Position numbers and translations under genes: made by a program | Assembly: GCA_003258405.1 (NCBI GenBank) | Contig: QKPN01000001.1 | Coordinates: 62,001-126,000, forward strand | Direction of reading: 5' to 3' | Length of the DNA stretch: 64,000 nucleotides | Source: Rhodobacteraceae bacterium DSL-40 | GTDB lineage: Bacteria; Pseudomonadota; Alphaproteobacteria; Rhodobacterales; Rhodobacteraceae | The notes under the pieces: generated by a model | Database searches by the model: none | The model's input: only the letters and a program-made list of their open reading frames with translations | Told to the model about the DNA's origin: nothing | In this document: positions 48,194 through 57,377 of the stretch, one piece after another | Numbering within the stretch: the stretch's first letter is position 1 | Layout of the letters: every line of letters starts with the position of its first letter

Positions 48194-49558
48194 ATGGCGG
48201 ATGTGTCGCACGGGGCGTCAGGGCACAAGCTGTCCCTGACAGCCAAAGTGATGATCGGCATGGTCGGCGGTATCATCGTCGGCGTGATATTCAACAACCT
48301 GGGATCTGCATTCATCGATGATCACATCGTTGGCGGCCTCTTCGCGATGGTCGGCAAGATGTTCGTCAACGCATTGAAGATGCTCGTGGTCCCGCTCGTC
48401 ATCTTCTCGCTGCTCTGTGGCGTCATGGGGATCGGCGATATCAGACTTCTGGGGCGCGTGGGCGGCAAGTCCTTCGGGCTCTATCTCTTTACGACCGCTG
48501 TCGCGATCGCAGTCGCGATTACGCTGGCCATCATCATCGGGCCCGGCAAAGGCTTCGACATGGTGGGGATTGACACCTCCGGGGTGACCGCGGCCGAAGC
48601 GCCGACGGTATGGGAGGTGTTTGCCAACATCGTGCCGACCAACCCGATCTCTGCCTTCGCCAATGGCGAAATGTTGCAGATCATCTTCTACACGATCGTC
48701 GTGGGGATCGCTGCTCTGACGCTGGGGGATGCGTCGAAGAGCTTTGCGGAAGCCTGCGAATACATGAACGAGCTGATGATGAAGGTGGTGGCGATCGTCA
48801 TGGCTTTCGCGCCTTACGGCGTGTTCTGCCTGATCGCAAAGACCTTCGCTGAGCAGGGGATCGACCTCTTCATCCCGGTGATCGCCTATGTAACGACCCT
48901 GGTGGGCGCACTCTTCCTGCATCTCTTCATCACGCTCATGCTGATCCTGAAGGTGACTTCCGGCCTCAGCCCGTTCACCTTCATGCAGAAGATCAGGCCT
49001 GCACAGCTCTTCGCCTTCTCGACGGCGAGCTCGAATGCGACGATCCCGGTGACCTTGCGCTGCGTGAACGAGCGTATGGGGGCCGACAACTCGGTGGCCT
49101 CCTTCACCGTGCCGTTCGGTGCAACGATCAACATGGATGGCACCGCGATCATGCAGGGCGTGGCGACGGTTTTCCTCGCCAATGTCTACGGTATCGATCT
49201 CGGGATCGGCGGCTACATCACGGTGATCGCGATGGCGGTGCTTGCCTCCATCGGGACCGCAGGTGTGCCGGGCGTCGGGCTTGTCATGCTGACCATGGTG
49301 CTGAGCCAGGTCGGGCTGCCGATCGAGGGGATCGCGATCATTCTCGGTGTCGACCGGCTCATGGACATGATCCGCACCGCGGTGAACATCACCGGCGACG
49401 CCGTCGTCACCGCGATCGTTGCGAAGAGCGAGGGCAAGCTGGATCTCGCGGTCTTCAACGATCCGGACGCAGGGCTCGTAAATGAGGAGAACCTCAGCAT
49501 CGACCCGGCGGCGGAAGAGCGTCTCGCGACCGCAGCACGGCCGCATCTCGCGGAATGA
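48194..49558 (+). CDS. Dicarboxylate/amino acid:cation symporter (DAACS family)
   Basis: A 454-residue secondary transporter with eight helices and two re-entrant loops. Motifs: IPLV-type segment KMLVVPLVIFSLLCGVMG near residue 65, the serine-rich loop FSTASSNATIPVTLR near 278, GATINMDGTAIMQGVATVF near 310 and SIGTAGVPGVGLVMLTMVL near 355, then the substrate-binding DRLMDMIRTAVNITGDA near 393. It takes up C4-dicarboxylates, glutamate or aspartate with Na+ or H+. A perfect AGGAGG precedes the ATG. A strong hairpin follows. Confidence 0.93.
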   Translation: MADVSHGASGHKLSLTAKVMIGMVGGIIVGVIFNNLGSAFIDDHIVGGLFAMVGKMFVNALKMLVVPLVIFSLLCGVMGIGDIRLLGRVGGKSFGLYLFTTAVAIAVAITLAIIIGPGKGFDMVGIDTSGVTAAEAPTVWEVFANIVPTNPISAFANGEMLQIIFYTIVVGIAALTLGDASKSFAEACEYMNELMMKVVAIVMAFAPYGVFCLIAKTFAEQGIDLFIPVIAYVTTLVGALFLHLFITLMLILKVTSGLSPFTFMQKIRPAQLFAFSTASSNATIPVTLRCVNERMGADNSVASFTVPFGATINMDGTAIMQGVATVFLANVYGIDLGIGGYITVIAMAVLASIGTAGVPGVGLVMLTMVLSQVGLPIEGIAIILGVDRLMDMIRTAVNITGDAVVTAIVAKSEGKLDLAVFNDPDAGLVNEENLSIDPAAEERLATAARPHLAE

Positions 49559-49616
49559 ACTCGGCATCGGGCGCGTGAGATCGCGCCCGGGCCTTCCATA
49601 TCTCTTCCCGAAACGC

Positions 49617-49651
49617 CAGCGGCCCGCCCCATACTCCGGGGCGGGCCGCTG
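49617..49651 (+). terminator. Strong GC hairpin after symporter gene
   Basis: A 14-bp perfect stem, CAGCGGCCCGCCCC (49617-49630) and GGGGCGGGCCGCTG (49638-49651), with a 7-nt loop, followed by AGCTTTGC. It lies 58 nt past the symporter stop. T-run is short, but stem strength supports termination. Confidence 0.65.
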
Positions 49652-49825
49652 AGCTTTGCAGGTTTGGACCCGCATGGAAAAAGGCGAGGGTGCCGCCTAC
49701 TGGTTACGGTTGAGCTGTCGCCCCCACCCTATACACGACACTCGCACGTCACCCTCTGCGGGCAATCTAGTTGCGGTGCGGAATACGGGGAAATCACAAG
49801 GCTGTGAGCAGCAGCTGGGCGCCTG

Positions 49826-50701
49826 TCAGTCGGCGGTGTTGCTGCGCCCCTGGATCCAGGGAAAGATCCCTGAGAAGTCTGTGCCTTGCCCGCCATCTTT
49901 CAGGTAGCGCCCATAGAGTTCAGTTGCCCGTTCCGCGAGCGGAGTGGAGGCATCGGCGAGGCCAGCGGCATCCTGGCTCAGATTCATGTCCTTCAGCATG
50001 AGCTCGATGGCGAAACCTGGGTGATAATCGTTGTCTGCCGGAGACTTAGGCCCTACTCCCGGCACCGGGCAGTAGGTATTTACCGCCCAGCACTGACCGG
50101 ATGACGTTGATACGACGTCATAGAGTGCGGCAGAATCGAGCCCAAGTTTGGCGGCGAGCGCGAATCCCTCGCAAACCGCAACCATGGTGGTGCCGAGAAT
50201 CATGTTGTTGCATATTTTCGCCGTCTGACCGGCACCGGCGCCGCCGCAGAGCACAGCCTTGGCGCCCATGACCTCGAAGAGTGGCTTCGCAATGGCGAAG
50301 GATTCTTCGCTACCGCCCACCATGAAGGTAAGCGTACCCGCGGCGGCCCCGCCAACGCCGCCCGAGACCGGGGCATCGAGTGCGCCGATCCCGGCGGCCT
50401 CGGCGCGCGCCGCAGCCGCGCGGGCGCTTTCCACGTCCACCGTCGAGCTGTCGACGAAGATGGCGCCGGGGCGGCCCGCCGGCACGATCTCTTCATAGAC
50501 GCTGCGGAGGATCGAACCGCTCGGCAGCATGGTGAAAACCGCATCGCGGCCAGCCGCGGCTTCGGCGGCGCTCGCGACGATCTCGACGCCTTCGACAGCG
50601 ACAACAGCCGTGTCGAAGCCCACAACCTCGTGCCCGGCGGAGGCGAGGTTTCGGGCCATGGGTGCGCCCATGTTGCCCAGTCCGATGAATCCGATCTTCA
50701 T
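49826..50701 (-). CDS. mmsB: 3-hydroxyisobutyrate dehydrogenase
   Basis: A 291-residue beta-hydroxyacid dehydrogenase that oxidises 3-hydroxyisobutyrate to methylmalonate semialdehyde with NAD in valine breakdown. IGFIGLGNMGAPMARNLASA at residues 3-22 binds NAD; DAPVSGGVGGAAAGTLTFMV near 117 binds substrate; the catalytic lysine is in GAGQTAKICNNMILG near 165. Last gene of the mmsA operon, 18 bp after the hydrolase gene. Confidence 0.95.
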   Translation of the reverse strand: MKIGFIGLGNMGAPMARNLASAGHEVVGFDTAVVAVEGVEIVASAAEAAAGRDAVFTMLPSGSILRSVYEEIVPAGRPGAIFVDSSTVDVESARAAAARAEAAGIGALDAPVSGGVGGAAAGTLTFMVGGSEESFAIAKPLFEVMGAKAVLCGGAGAGQTAKICNNMILGTTMVAVCEGFALAAKLGLDSAALYDVVSTSSGQCWAVNTYCPVPGVGPKSPADNDYHPGFAIELMLKDMNLSQDAAGLADASTPLAERATELYGRYLKDGGQGTDFSGIFPWIQGRSNTAD

Positions 50702-50719
50702 GGCGGTTTCTCCCTAGGG

Positions 50720-51763
50720 TCAGGCGTTTTTTTCGGCTTCGGGTAGGACCAGTTCGTCCGCGCCGAGTTCTGCAAGCATGGAGGCGACATTCGCATCGAG
50801 TGCGTCGGCCATTGTGAGGGTCCAGCGCGGGGTGCGATCCTTGTCGATCACCGCGGCACGGATGCCTTCGAGAAGCTCGCCCTCGCTTACGCAGCGCCAG
50901 GTACAGCGGAATTCGCGAGCGAGCGCTTTTGCAAGGCCGGGCTCATGGCGGGCCGCGCGGATGAGCTCAAGTGTGCACGCCATGGAGAGAGCGCATTGCT
51001 TGCGCAGGGTTTCAAGCGTTTCGCGCCCCCAATCCGAACCTTCAAGCCGCGCCGCAATCTCGGTGAGGTTCGCGGCGGAGAAAGCCGCGTCTATTTCTGC
51101 CTGCAGGGGGGCAAGGGAAGAAGCTGGAGCTTCGGTCTCGAAATCGGCGATGCGGGCGACGTCGCCGCTCGCGGAAAGGGCAGCGGCGAGGTCGGGCCAG
51201 GCCTCGGCCGGCACGTAGTGATCGGCGAAGCCCGCATGGATCGCTTCCCCCGGACCCATGCGGTGGCCCGTGAGCCCGAGGTATTCGCCGAGATGCCCGG
51301 GGGCTTCGGCGAGAATTGCTGTGCCGCCCACGTCCGGGATCAGACCGATCATGCATTCGGGCATTGCGACGCGGGAGCTTTCGCAGAGCACACGGTGGCT
51401 GCCATGGCCGGAGATGCCGACACCGCCGCCCATGATGAAGCCCTGTGCCAGCGTGACGTAGGGCTTCGGGTATTGTCCGGTGAGCGCGTTCATCTGGTAT
51501 TCCTGCCGCCAGAAATCACGGGCGAAGGCATAGTCGCCCTCTTGGCCTCGGCGGTAGATTTCGGCGATGTCGCCGCCAGCGCAGAAGGCCCGGTCGCCCT
51601 CGGCGTCGACGAGGACGAGTTCCACCGCCGGGTCATCGACCCAGGCGAGGAGTGCTTTTTCCATCGCGATGCTCATCTCCGGCGAGAGGGCATTCAGTGC
51701 CTTGGGACGGGTGAGGGTGATACGGCCGGCTCGGCCTTCGATGCGTGCGTGAATGTGGTTCAT
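50720..51763 (-). CDS. 3-hydroxyisobutyryl-CoA hydrolase (HIBCH-type)
   Basis: A 347-residue crotonase-superfamily hydrolase that releases 3-hydroxyisobutyrate from its CoA ester. GRITLTRPKALNALSPEM near residue 12, oxyanion-hole GGGVGISGHGSHRVLCESS near 110 and the HIBCH-typical MPECMIGLIPDVGGTAIL near 133, with catalytic Glu, and the extra C-terminal region after residue 200 distinguish it from enoyl-CoA hydratase. Its start overlaps the acyl-CoA dehydrogenase stop (ATGA). Its product is the MmsB substrate. Confidence 0.9.
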   Translation of the reverse strand: MNHIHARIEGRAGRITLTRPKALNALSPEMSIAMEKALLAWVDDPAVELVLVDAEGDRAFCAGGDIAEIYRRGQEGDYAFARDFWRQEYQMNALTGQYPKPYVTLAQGFIMGGGVGISGHGSHRVLCESSRVAMPECMIGLIPDVGGTAILAEAPGHLGEYLGLTGHRMGPGEAIHAGFADHYVPAEAWPDLAAALSASGDVARIADFETEAPASSLAPLQAEIDAAFSAANLTEIAARLEGSDWGRETLETLRKQCALSMACTLELIRAARHEPGLAKALAREFRCTWRCVSEGELLEGIRAAVIDKDRTPRWTLTMADALDANVASMLAELGADELVLPEAEKNA

Positions 51764-52905
51764 GGTCTCTCGGCAAGCAGGGCGCGGGCTGTGATGACCC
51801 GCATGATTTCATTGGTGCCTTCCAGGATCTGATGCACGCGCAGGTCGCGGACGATCTTCTCGATGCCATAGTCGGCAAGATAGCCGTAGCCGCCGAGAAG
51901 CTGGAGCGCATCATTGGCAACCCGGAAGGCAGTATCGGTGACGAAGCGCTTGGCCATGGCGCAGGCCTTGGTGTGATCAGGCGCGCAGGTGTCGTATTTC
52001 CAGGCAGCCTGATAGAGAAAGATGCGGGCCGCCTGAAGTTCGGTCTCCATGTCTGCGAGACGGAACTGGAGCGCTTGGAAGCGGTCGAGGGGCTGGCCGA
52101 AGGCCGTGCGCTCACCGGTATAGGCGAGCGCTTTGTCAAGCGCCGCCTGCGCGCCGCCAAGAGCCGCGGCGGCAATATTGAGCCGCCCACCATCGAGTCC
52201 TGCCATGGCATAGGCAAAGCCCTTGCCTTCCTCGCCAAGGAGATTTGTTGCCGGAATGCGGCAGCCGTCGAACTGGACCGCGGCGGTGGGTTGCGCCTTC
52301 CAACCCATCTTGCGCTCCTGCGCGCCGAAGCTGAGGCCGGGCGTGCCGGTTTCCACCAGCACGGCGGATATGCCCTTCGGGCCCTCGGATCCGGTGCGCA
52401 CCATTGCGAGGTAGAGATCGGAGTAGCCGCCGCCCGAGATGAAGGCCTTGGTGCCATTGAGCACGATCTCGTCGCCCCTGCGTTCGGCCTTCGTCCGGAG
52501 CGCCGCGGCATCCGACCCTGAACCGGGCTCGGTGAGGCAGTAGGAACAGACCGCTTCCATGGATGCGAGACCGGGCAGATAGCGGGCACGGATCTCCTCC
52601 GAACCGTAAGCGGCTACCATTCCCGCGCACATGTTGTGGATCGAGATGAAGCTCGCGACAGAAGGGCAAGCCATGGACAGCGCCTCGATCACGAGGGCTG
52701 CGTCAAGGCGGGAGAGGCCGCTGCCGCCCATGTCCTCAGGGACGTAGAGCGCCCCAAGGCCAAGCGCGGCGGCTTCAGTCAGAACGTCGCGTGGGATGGT
52801 GCCCGCAACCTCCCAATCCGCGGCAAGTGGCTCGATCCGGTCGCGGCCGAAGTCGCGTGCCATGTCGAAGATGGCGCGCTGATCTTCCGAAAGGGCAAAA
52901 TCCAT
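51760..52905 (-). CDS. Acyl-CoA dehydrogenase (likely isobutyryl-CoA dehydrogenase)
   Basis: A 381-residue flavoenzyme. MDFALSEDQRAIFDMARDF begins the N-terminal helices; CLTEPGSGSDAAALRTKAER near residue 125 and GTKAFISGGGYSDLYL near 150 contact FAD and substrate; ALQLLGGYGYLADYGIEKIV near 335 and HQILEGTNEIMRVITAR near 360 (catalytic Glu region shifted or in the GYGY loop) close the C-terminal domain. The operon context points to isobutyryl-CoA (valine pathway). The start at 52905 follows GGGGGAAC. Confidence 0.9.
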   Translation of the reverse strand: MDFALSEDQRAIFDMARDFGRDRIEPLAADWEVAGTIPRDVLTEAAALGLGALYVPEDMGGSGLSRLDAALVIEALSMACPSVASFISIHNMCAGMVAAYGSEEIRARYLPGLASMEAVCSYCLTEPGSGSDAAALRTKAERRGDEIVLNGTKAFISGGGYSDLYLAMVRTGSEGPKGISAVLVETGTPGLSFGAQERKMGWKAQPTAAVQFDGCRIPATNLLGEEGKGFAYAMAGLDGGRLNIAAAALGGAQAALDKALAYTGERTAFGQPLDRFQALQFRLADMETELQAARIFLYQAAWKYDTCAPDHTKACAMAKRFVTDTAFRVANDALQLLGGYGYLADYGIEKIVRDLRVHQILEGTNEIMRVITARALLAERP

Positions 52906-52956
52906 GGTTCCAGTTCCCCCGAGACTGGTTGTTCCGGTCTTCGCCGGATACTGCGG

Positions 52957-52978
52957 GCCGGGACCCGCAGGTCCCGGC
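52957..52978 (-). terminator. Hairpin between mmsA and acyl-CoA dehydrogenase genes
   Basis: GCCGGGACC (52957-52965), loop CGCA, GGTCCCGGC (52970-52978). It lies 12 nt past the mmsA stop inside the operon. Without a T-run it may attenuate transcription or stabilise the upstream mRNA rather than end it. Confidence 0.45.
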
Positions 52979-52990
52979 ACCTTGTCGGGC

Positions 52991-54490
52991 TCACCCCATG
53001 GTCGGGATGGAGAACTCGGCGCCTTCCTTGATGCCGGAAGGCCAGCGCGAGGTCACTGTCTTGGTGCGGGTGTAGAACTTGAAGGCGTCCGACCCGTGCT
53101 GGTTGAGATCGCCGAAGGCCGAGAGCTTCCAGCCGCCGAAGCTGTGATAGGCGAGAGGCACCGGGATCGGCACGTTCACCCCCACCATGCCAACATTGAT
53201 CTTGGCGGCAAAGTCGCGGGCCGTGTCGCCATCGCGGGTGAAGATCGCGGTGCCGTTGCCGTAGGGGTTCTTCATCGTGAGATCGAGCGCGTCGTTGTAG
53301 GACTTCGCGCGAACAACGGAAAGGACCGGGCCGAAGATCTCCTGTTTGTAAATGTCCATCTCTGGCGTCACCTTGTCGAAGAGGCAGGCACCGACAAAGA
53401 AGCCGTTCTCGTAGCCCTGCATCCGGAAGCCGCGACCATCGACCTTGAGGTCTGCGCCCTGGGCCACGCCGCTGTCGACGAGGCCAAGAATGCGCTCTTG
53501 GGCGGCGCGGGTGACGACGGGGCCGAAATCAACATCGTTTCCGGCGGTATAGGGCCCAATCTTGAGAGATTCGACACGCGGGATCAGCCGCTCGACGAGC
53601 GCATCTGCTGTTGCCTCACCCACCGGAACTGCAGCCGAAATCGCCATGCAGCGTTCGCCCGCGGCACCATACCCCGCACCGATCAGTGCATCGACAGCCT
53701 GGTCGAGATCGGCGTCGGGCATAATGATCATGTGGTTCTTCGCGCCGCCGAAGCACTGGACGCGCTTTCCGGCCATACAGCCGTGGCCGTATATGTACTG
53801 CGCGATAGGCGTGGAGCCGACGAAGCCGATTCCGGCGATGTCGGGGTGCTGGATGATCGCGTCCACCGCTTCCTTGTCGCCGTTGACGACTTGGAGCACG
53901 CCGTCAGGAAGCCCGGCCTCCTGCATGAGTTCGGCGAGCATGAGCGGGACCGAAGGATCGCGCTCAGACGGCTTTAGAATGAAGGCATTGCCGCAGACGA
54001 GTGCGGGGCACATCTTCCACATCGGGATCATCGCGGGGAAGTTGAAGGGTGTGATGCCGGCAACGACACCGAGCGGCTGGCGCATGGAATACATGTCTAT
54101 TGCGGGGCCCGCGCCGTCGGTGAATTCGCCCTTCAGCAGATGCGGCGCGCCGATGCAGAACTCGGCGACCTCGAGGCCTCGGATCACGTCGCCTTGAGCG
54201 TCTGGCAGCGTTTTGCCGTGCTCGCGGGAGAGCGCTTCGGCAAGCTTCTCCATGTCTCGATGGAGAAGCTGGACGAATTTCATCATCACGCGCGCGCGGC
54301 GTTGCGGGTTCTGCGCCCCCCAGAAGACCTGTGCCTCCTTCGCGCTGGCGACAGCCGCATCGAGCTCGGCGGCGGAGGCGAGGGGAACGCGGGCCTGAAC
54401 CTCGCCGGTCGCTGGATTGTAGACCTCGCCAAATCGGCCCGAGGTTCCGGCGACGCGCTTTCCGTCAATGAAATGGCTCAGCTCTTCCAT
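52991..54490 (-). CDS. mmsA: Methylmalonate-semialdehyde dehydrogenase (CoA-acylating)
   Basis: A 499-residue aldehyde dehydrogenase that converts methylmalonate semialdehyde to propionyl-CoA, the last step of valine catabolism; also acts on malonate semialdehyde. ITPFNFPAMIPMWKMCPAL near residue 147, GFVGSTPIAQYIYGHG near 222, KNHMIIMPDADLDQ near 252, and catalytic Cys in GYGAAGERCMAISAAVPVG near 278. The C-terminus GGWKLSAFGDLNQHGSDAFK is typical for MmsA. First gene of the operon, divergent from a LysR regulator. Confidence 0.96.
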   Translation of the reverse strand: MEELSHFIDGKRVAGTSGRFGEVYNPATGEVQARVPLASAAELDAAVASAKEAQVFWGAQNPQRRARVMMKFVQLLHRDMEKLAEALSREHGKTLPDAQGDVIRGLEVAEFCIGAPHLLKGEFTDGAGPAIDMYSMRQPLGVVAGITPFNFPAMIPMWKMCPALVCGNAFILKPSERDPSVPLMLAELMQEAGLPDGVLQVVNGDKEAVDAIIQHPDIAGIGFVGSTPIAQYIYGHGCMAGKRVQCFGGAKNHMIIMPDADLDQAVDALIGAGYGAAGERCMAISAAVPVGEATADALVERLIPRVESLKIGPYTAGNDVDFGPVVTRAAQERILGLVDSGVAQGADLKVDGRGFRMQGYENGFFVGACLFDKVTPEMDIYKQEIFGPVLSVVRAKSYNDALDLTMKNPYGNGTAIFTRDGDTARDFAAKINVGMVGVNVPIPVPLAYHSFGGWKLSAFGDLNQHGSDAFKFYTRTKTVTSRWPSGIKEGAEFSIPTMG

Positions 54491-54587
54491 GGCAATCCTC
54501 CCTGCCTCTTGGCAGCCTGTCTGTTCTCGGAGGGCACGCTAGCGGGTCTGCCGCGCCTTTGCAGGCCAAAAATGCACAAAGACATTT

Positions 54588-54599
54588 TGCAAATTTGCA
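54588..54599. promoter_or_regulatory. TGCAAATTTGCA palindrome, candidate LysR operator
   Basis: A perfect 12-bp palindrome in the 138-bp divergent region between mmsA and the LysR gene, with TTTGCA-related half sites nearby (TTTGCA at 54558, TGCACAAA at 54573, GCAAAA at 54631). Position and symmetry suit the binding site of the divergent regulator. Confidence 0.6.
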
Positions 54600-54628
54600 T
54601 GGCAGCAGGCCTGTGCTATGGGGAGACC

Positions 54629-55555
54629 ATGCAAAATGGCGGAATGAAATGGGACGATCTGCGCGTGTTTCTCGCGCTCGCACGCCAGAACCGCCTCATG
54701 AATGCAGGCCGGGTGCTCGGGCTTGATCCTGCGACGGTCGGTCGGCGGGTCACGAGCCTGGAGCAGGCCCTCGGCGCCAAGCTCTTCGACCGTTCGCCGC
54801 AAGGCTATGCGCTGACTGAGGCGGGGCATGCGCTGGTTCCGCATGCGCAGGCGATGGAGGGGCTTGCGGCCATGGTGACGGAGGATATCGGCGGACATTC
54901 CGACAAGCTGTCGGGGACAGTGCGAATCGGTGCGCCCGATGGCGTATCGAACTACCTGCTCACCGACGCCTGCGAGGCGCTGTCGCGCGACAATCCGGAG
55001 TTGCAGGTGCAGGTCGTTGCCTTGCCCCGGATGTTTTCACTTTCCAAGCGTGAAGCCGATCTGGCGATCACGGTCTCGCCGCCGACCGCAGGGCGGCTTA
55101 CCGTGCGCAAGATCTCTGATTATCGGCTGAGCCTCTACGCGCGGCCTGAACTTGTGGCGGCAGTCGGCTCGATCAGATCGGTCGATGATCTGCGCAAGGT
55201 GCGCGGGATCGGCTACATCTCGGACATGATCTTTGACAAGGAGCTCGACTATTTTGCCTTGCTGGGCCAGGACACCGAGCCTGCGCTCACTTCGAACAGT
55301 CTCATCGTGCAGTTGCGCTGGTGCCTCAAGGGCGCAGGTGTGTGCATCCTGCCGGACTTCGTTGCGCGCGAATATCCCGACCTGCAGGTGGTTCTCCCTG
55401 AGGATGTGCACCTGACACGGGCATTCTTCCTCGTCCGGCACCAGGATGACGCGCGTGTCGCGCGGATCAATCGCATGGCGGAAGTGATCGTGGACTGGAT
55501 GCGCGCCGCGCTGCACGAACGGGTCGAGGCGCCGGTGAATCTGACACTGCCTTGA
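54629..55555 (+). CDS. LysR-family regulator, likely controls mmsA operon
   Basis: A 308-residue LysR-type regulator. The winged helix-turn-helix (WDDLRVFLALARQNRLMNAG, then PATVGRRVTSLEQALGAKLF) occupies residues 7-65; the effector domain starts near 90 (GTVRIGAPDGVSNYLL). Divergent position from mmsA and the shared palindrome suggest it senses a valine-pathway intermediate. Start at 54629 (GGGGAG just upstream); ATG 54644 is possible. Confidence 0.9.
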   Translation: MQNGGMKWDDLRVFLALARQNRLMNAGRVLGLDPATVGRRVTSLEQALGAKLFDRSPQGYALTEAGHALVPHAQAMEGLAAMVTEDIGGHSDKLSGTVRIGAPDGVSNYLLTDACEALSRDNPELQVQVVALPRMFSLSKREADLAITVSPPTAGRLTVRKISDYRLSLYARPELVAAVGSIRSVDDLRKVRGIGYISDMIFDKELDYFALLGQDTEPALTSNSLIVQLRWCLKGAGVCILPDFVAREYPDLQVVLPEDVHLTRAFFLVRHQDDARVARINRMAEVIVDWMRAALHERVEAPVNLTLP

Positions 55556-55706
55556 TCCGATGCGCCACTTTCGGCGCGCTTCCTGTTCCCGGGTGGTCAC
55601 GGCAAACTGCACGTTTGCCGGGCAAATTCCGTTCGGGCTGCTTGACACTTAGCATGCGGATTGAAAGACTCGGTAATAATCGTGCTAGAGACAGGGGAAG
55701 TGACTC

Positions 55707-56144
55707 ATGATTGTTCGCAAGATCGTGGAGTCCAAGAACATCCAGCAGATCCTGACCGTGAAGCCTGGCGACACGGTAATGGTTGCAGCCGAAATCCTCT
55801 CGAAGAACAGGATCGGTGCCGTTGTGGTGAGCTCGGACGGAAAGACTCTCGAGGGGATACTCTCAGAGCGTGACATCGTGAAGACGATCGGCGTTGCCGG
55901 AGCAGGCTGCCTGCAGCAGGCGGTCTCGACACTGATGACGTCGAAGGTCATGCATTGCGCGCTGGACGATACGTCCGAATCCGTAATGGAGCGGATGACC
56001 GAGGGACGTTTCCGGCACATGCCGGTCATGGAAGAGGGGGAGATGGTGGCCCTCATTTCCATCGGCGACGTGGTCAAGGCGCGCATCAGCGAAATCGAGT
56101 CGGAGAATTCGGCGCTGACGGGCATGATCTCGAACAGCTGGTAG
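55707..56144 (+). CDS. CBS-domain protein
   Basis: A 145-residue protein made of a tandem CBS pair (Bateman module). CBS1 spans residues 8-65 (VKPGDTVMVAAEILSKNRIG, VVSSDGKTLEGILSERDIVK) and CBS2 73-135 (MTSKVMHCALDDTSESVMER, GRFRHMPVMEEGEMVALISI). Such modules bind adenine nucleotides and act as energy sensors. No other domain is present. It lies 85 bp upstream of coaD, same strand. Confidence 0.9.
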   Translation: MIVRKIVESKNIQQILTVKPGDTVMVAAEILSKNRIGAVVVSSDGKTLEGILSERDIVKTIGVAGAGCLQQAVSTLMTSKVMHCALDDTSESVMERMTEGRFRHMPVMEEGEMVALISIGDVVKARISEIESENSALTGMISNSW

Positions 56145-56228
56145 AACAGGCTTCCCGCGGGGGTGGGACGGGGCCCGGCGCGAGCGACTCGTCTTTCGGC
56201 AACAGACAGCAAGATCAGGAGAGCTGGA

Positions 56229-56735
56229 ATGCGCGTCGGCCTTTATCCGGGCACGTTCGACCCTTTGACGCTCGGACATCTGGACATAATCCGCCGGGCC
56301 TGCCGCATGGTAGACAGGCTGGTGATCGGCGTTGCCATCAACCGCGACAAGGGGCCGCTCTTCACGCTCGACGAGCGCGTGGCAATGGTCGAAAGTGAGT
56401 GCGCGCCTGTCGCGGCGGAGACTGGAACAGAGATCGTCGCGCATCCCTTCGAGAACCTGCTCATCCACTGTGCGCAGGATGTCGAGGCAAGCGTTATCAT
56501 CCGGGGCCTGCGGGCCGTTTCCGATTTCGAATACGAGTTCCAGATGGTTGGGATGAACCGGGCACTCAATGACGATATAGAGACGGTCTTTCTCATGGCG
56601 GATGCAAACCATCAGGCAATCGCGTCGCGGCTGGTCAAGGAAATCTCCCGGCTCGGCGGCGACGTCCGGCCCTTCGTTCCGGAACGGGTTGTGCCCGCGC
56701 TCGAGGGCAAGTTTGGCAAGAGCCGCCGGCGCTGA
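56229..56735 (+). CDS. coaD: Phosphopantetheine adenylyltransferase
   Basis: A 168-residue enzyme that makes dephospho-CoA from 4'-phosphopantetheine and ATP. The nucleotidyltransferase signature GLYPGTFDPLTLGHLDII is at residues 4-21 (TLGH for HxGH), IRGLRAVSDFEYEFQM near 94 and the second signature region ISRLGGDVRPFVPERV near 138. AGGAGAG precedes the ATG at 56229, which is preferred over any upstream in-frame extension. Confidence 0.96.
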   Translation: MRVGLYPGTFDPLTLGHLDIIRRACRMVDRLVIGVAINRDKGPLFTLDERVAMVESECAPVAAETGTEIVAHPFENLLIHCAQDVEASVIIRGLRAVSDFEYEFQMVGMNRALNDDIETVFLMADANHQAIASRLVKEISRLGGDVRPFVPERVVPALEGKFGKSRRR

Positions 56736-56858
56736 AGCGCGAATGCCCCTTTTTCCGCGCGAAGGTTCGCCCGCAGGTCGCGATCGCCGCGAAAAGCGGT
56801 TTCCACTTTCCCGCGACCTGGACTAGGGTCCGCCGCGAACAAACTGTGGAGGACCTTC

Positions 56859-57377
56859 ATGGCCGAGATCAAGGATCCGGAAAACACACTCGTCATCACC
56901 CTCAAGGGCGGCGATGTCGTGATCGAAATGCTGACCGACGTGGCGCCGAAGCATGTCGAACAGATCAAGACGCTCGCGCGCGGCGGAGAGTACGACAATG
57001 TCGCGTTTCATCGAGTGATCGAGGGCTTCATGGCCCAGACCGGCGATGTCGCGAATGGAGACATGGAAGACGGCTTCAATCTTCGCCGCGCCGGAACTGG
57101 CGGGTCTGAACTGCCGAATCTCCCGGCGGAGTTCTCCAAGATCCCGTTCGATCGTGGCATGGTCGGCATGGCGCGGTCGCAGAACCCGAACAGCGGCAAC
57201 TCGCAGTTCTTCATCATGTTCAAGGATGGCCATTTCCTGAACGGGCAATATACCGTCTGGGGCCGGGTCATCTCCGGCATGGAGCACGTGGATGCGATCA
57301 CCCGCGGCGAGCCGCCAGCCAGCCCCGACCGGATGATCTCGGTTCGTGTCGCGGCGGACGCCGAGGCCAGCGCATGA
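56859..57377 (+). CDS. Cyclophilin-type peptidyl-prolyl isomerase (cytosolic)
   Basis: A 172-residue cyclophilin without signal peptide, so cytosolic. FHRVIEGFMAQTGDVANGDM near residue 50 holds catalytic Arg; NLPAEFSKIPFDRGMVGMAR, then NSGNSQFFIMF and LNGQYTVWGRVISGM are family blocks. It assists folding at proline bonds. The gene after it is a periplasmic paralogue in ATGA overlap. Confidence 0.95.
   Translation: MAEIKDPENTLVITLKGGDVVIEMLTDVAPKHVEQIKTLARGGEYDNVAFHRVIEGFMAQTGDVANGDMEDGFNLRRAGTGGSELPNLPAEFSKIPFDRGMVGMARSQNPNSGNSQFFIMFKDGHFLNGQYTVWGRVISGMEHVDAITRGEPPASPDRMISVRVAADAEASA

Noticed and set aside
47862-48239. A small gene or insertion-sequence remnant in the gap before the symporter
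   Set aside because: No transposase-like motif, terminal repeat or convincing start could be found; the stretch is best left as a regulatory region.
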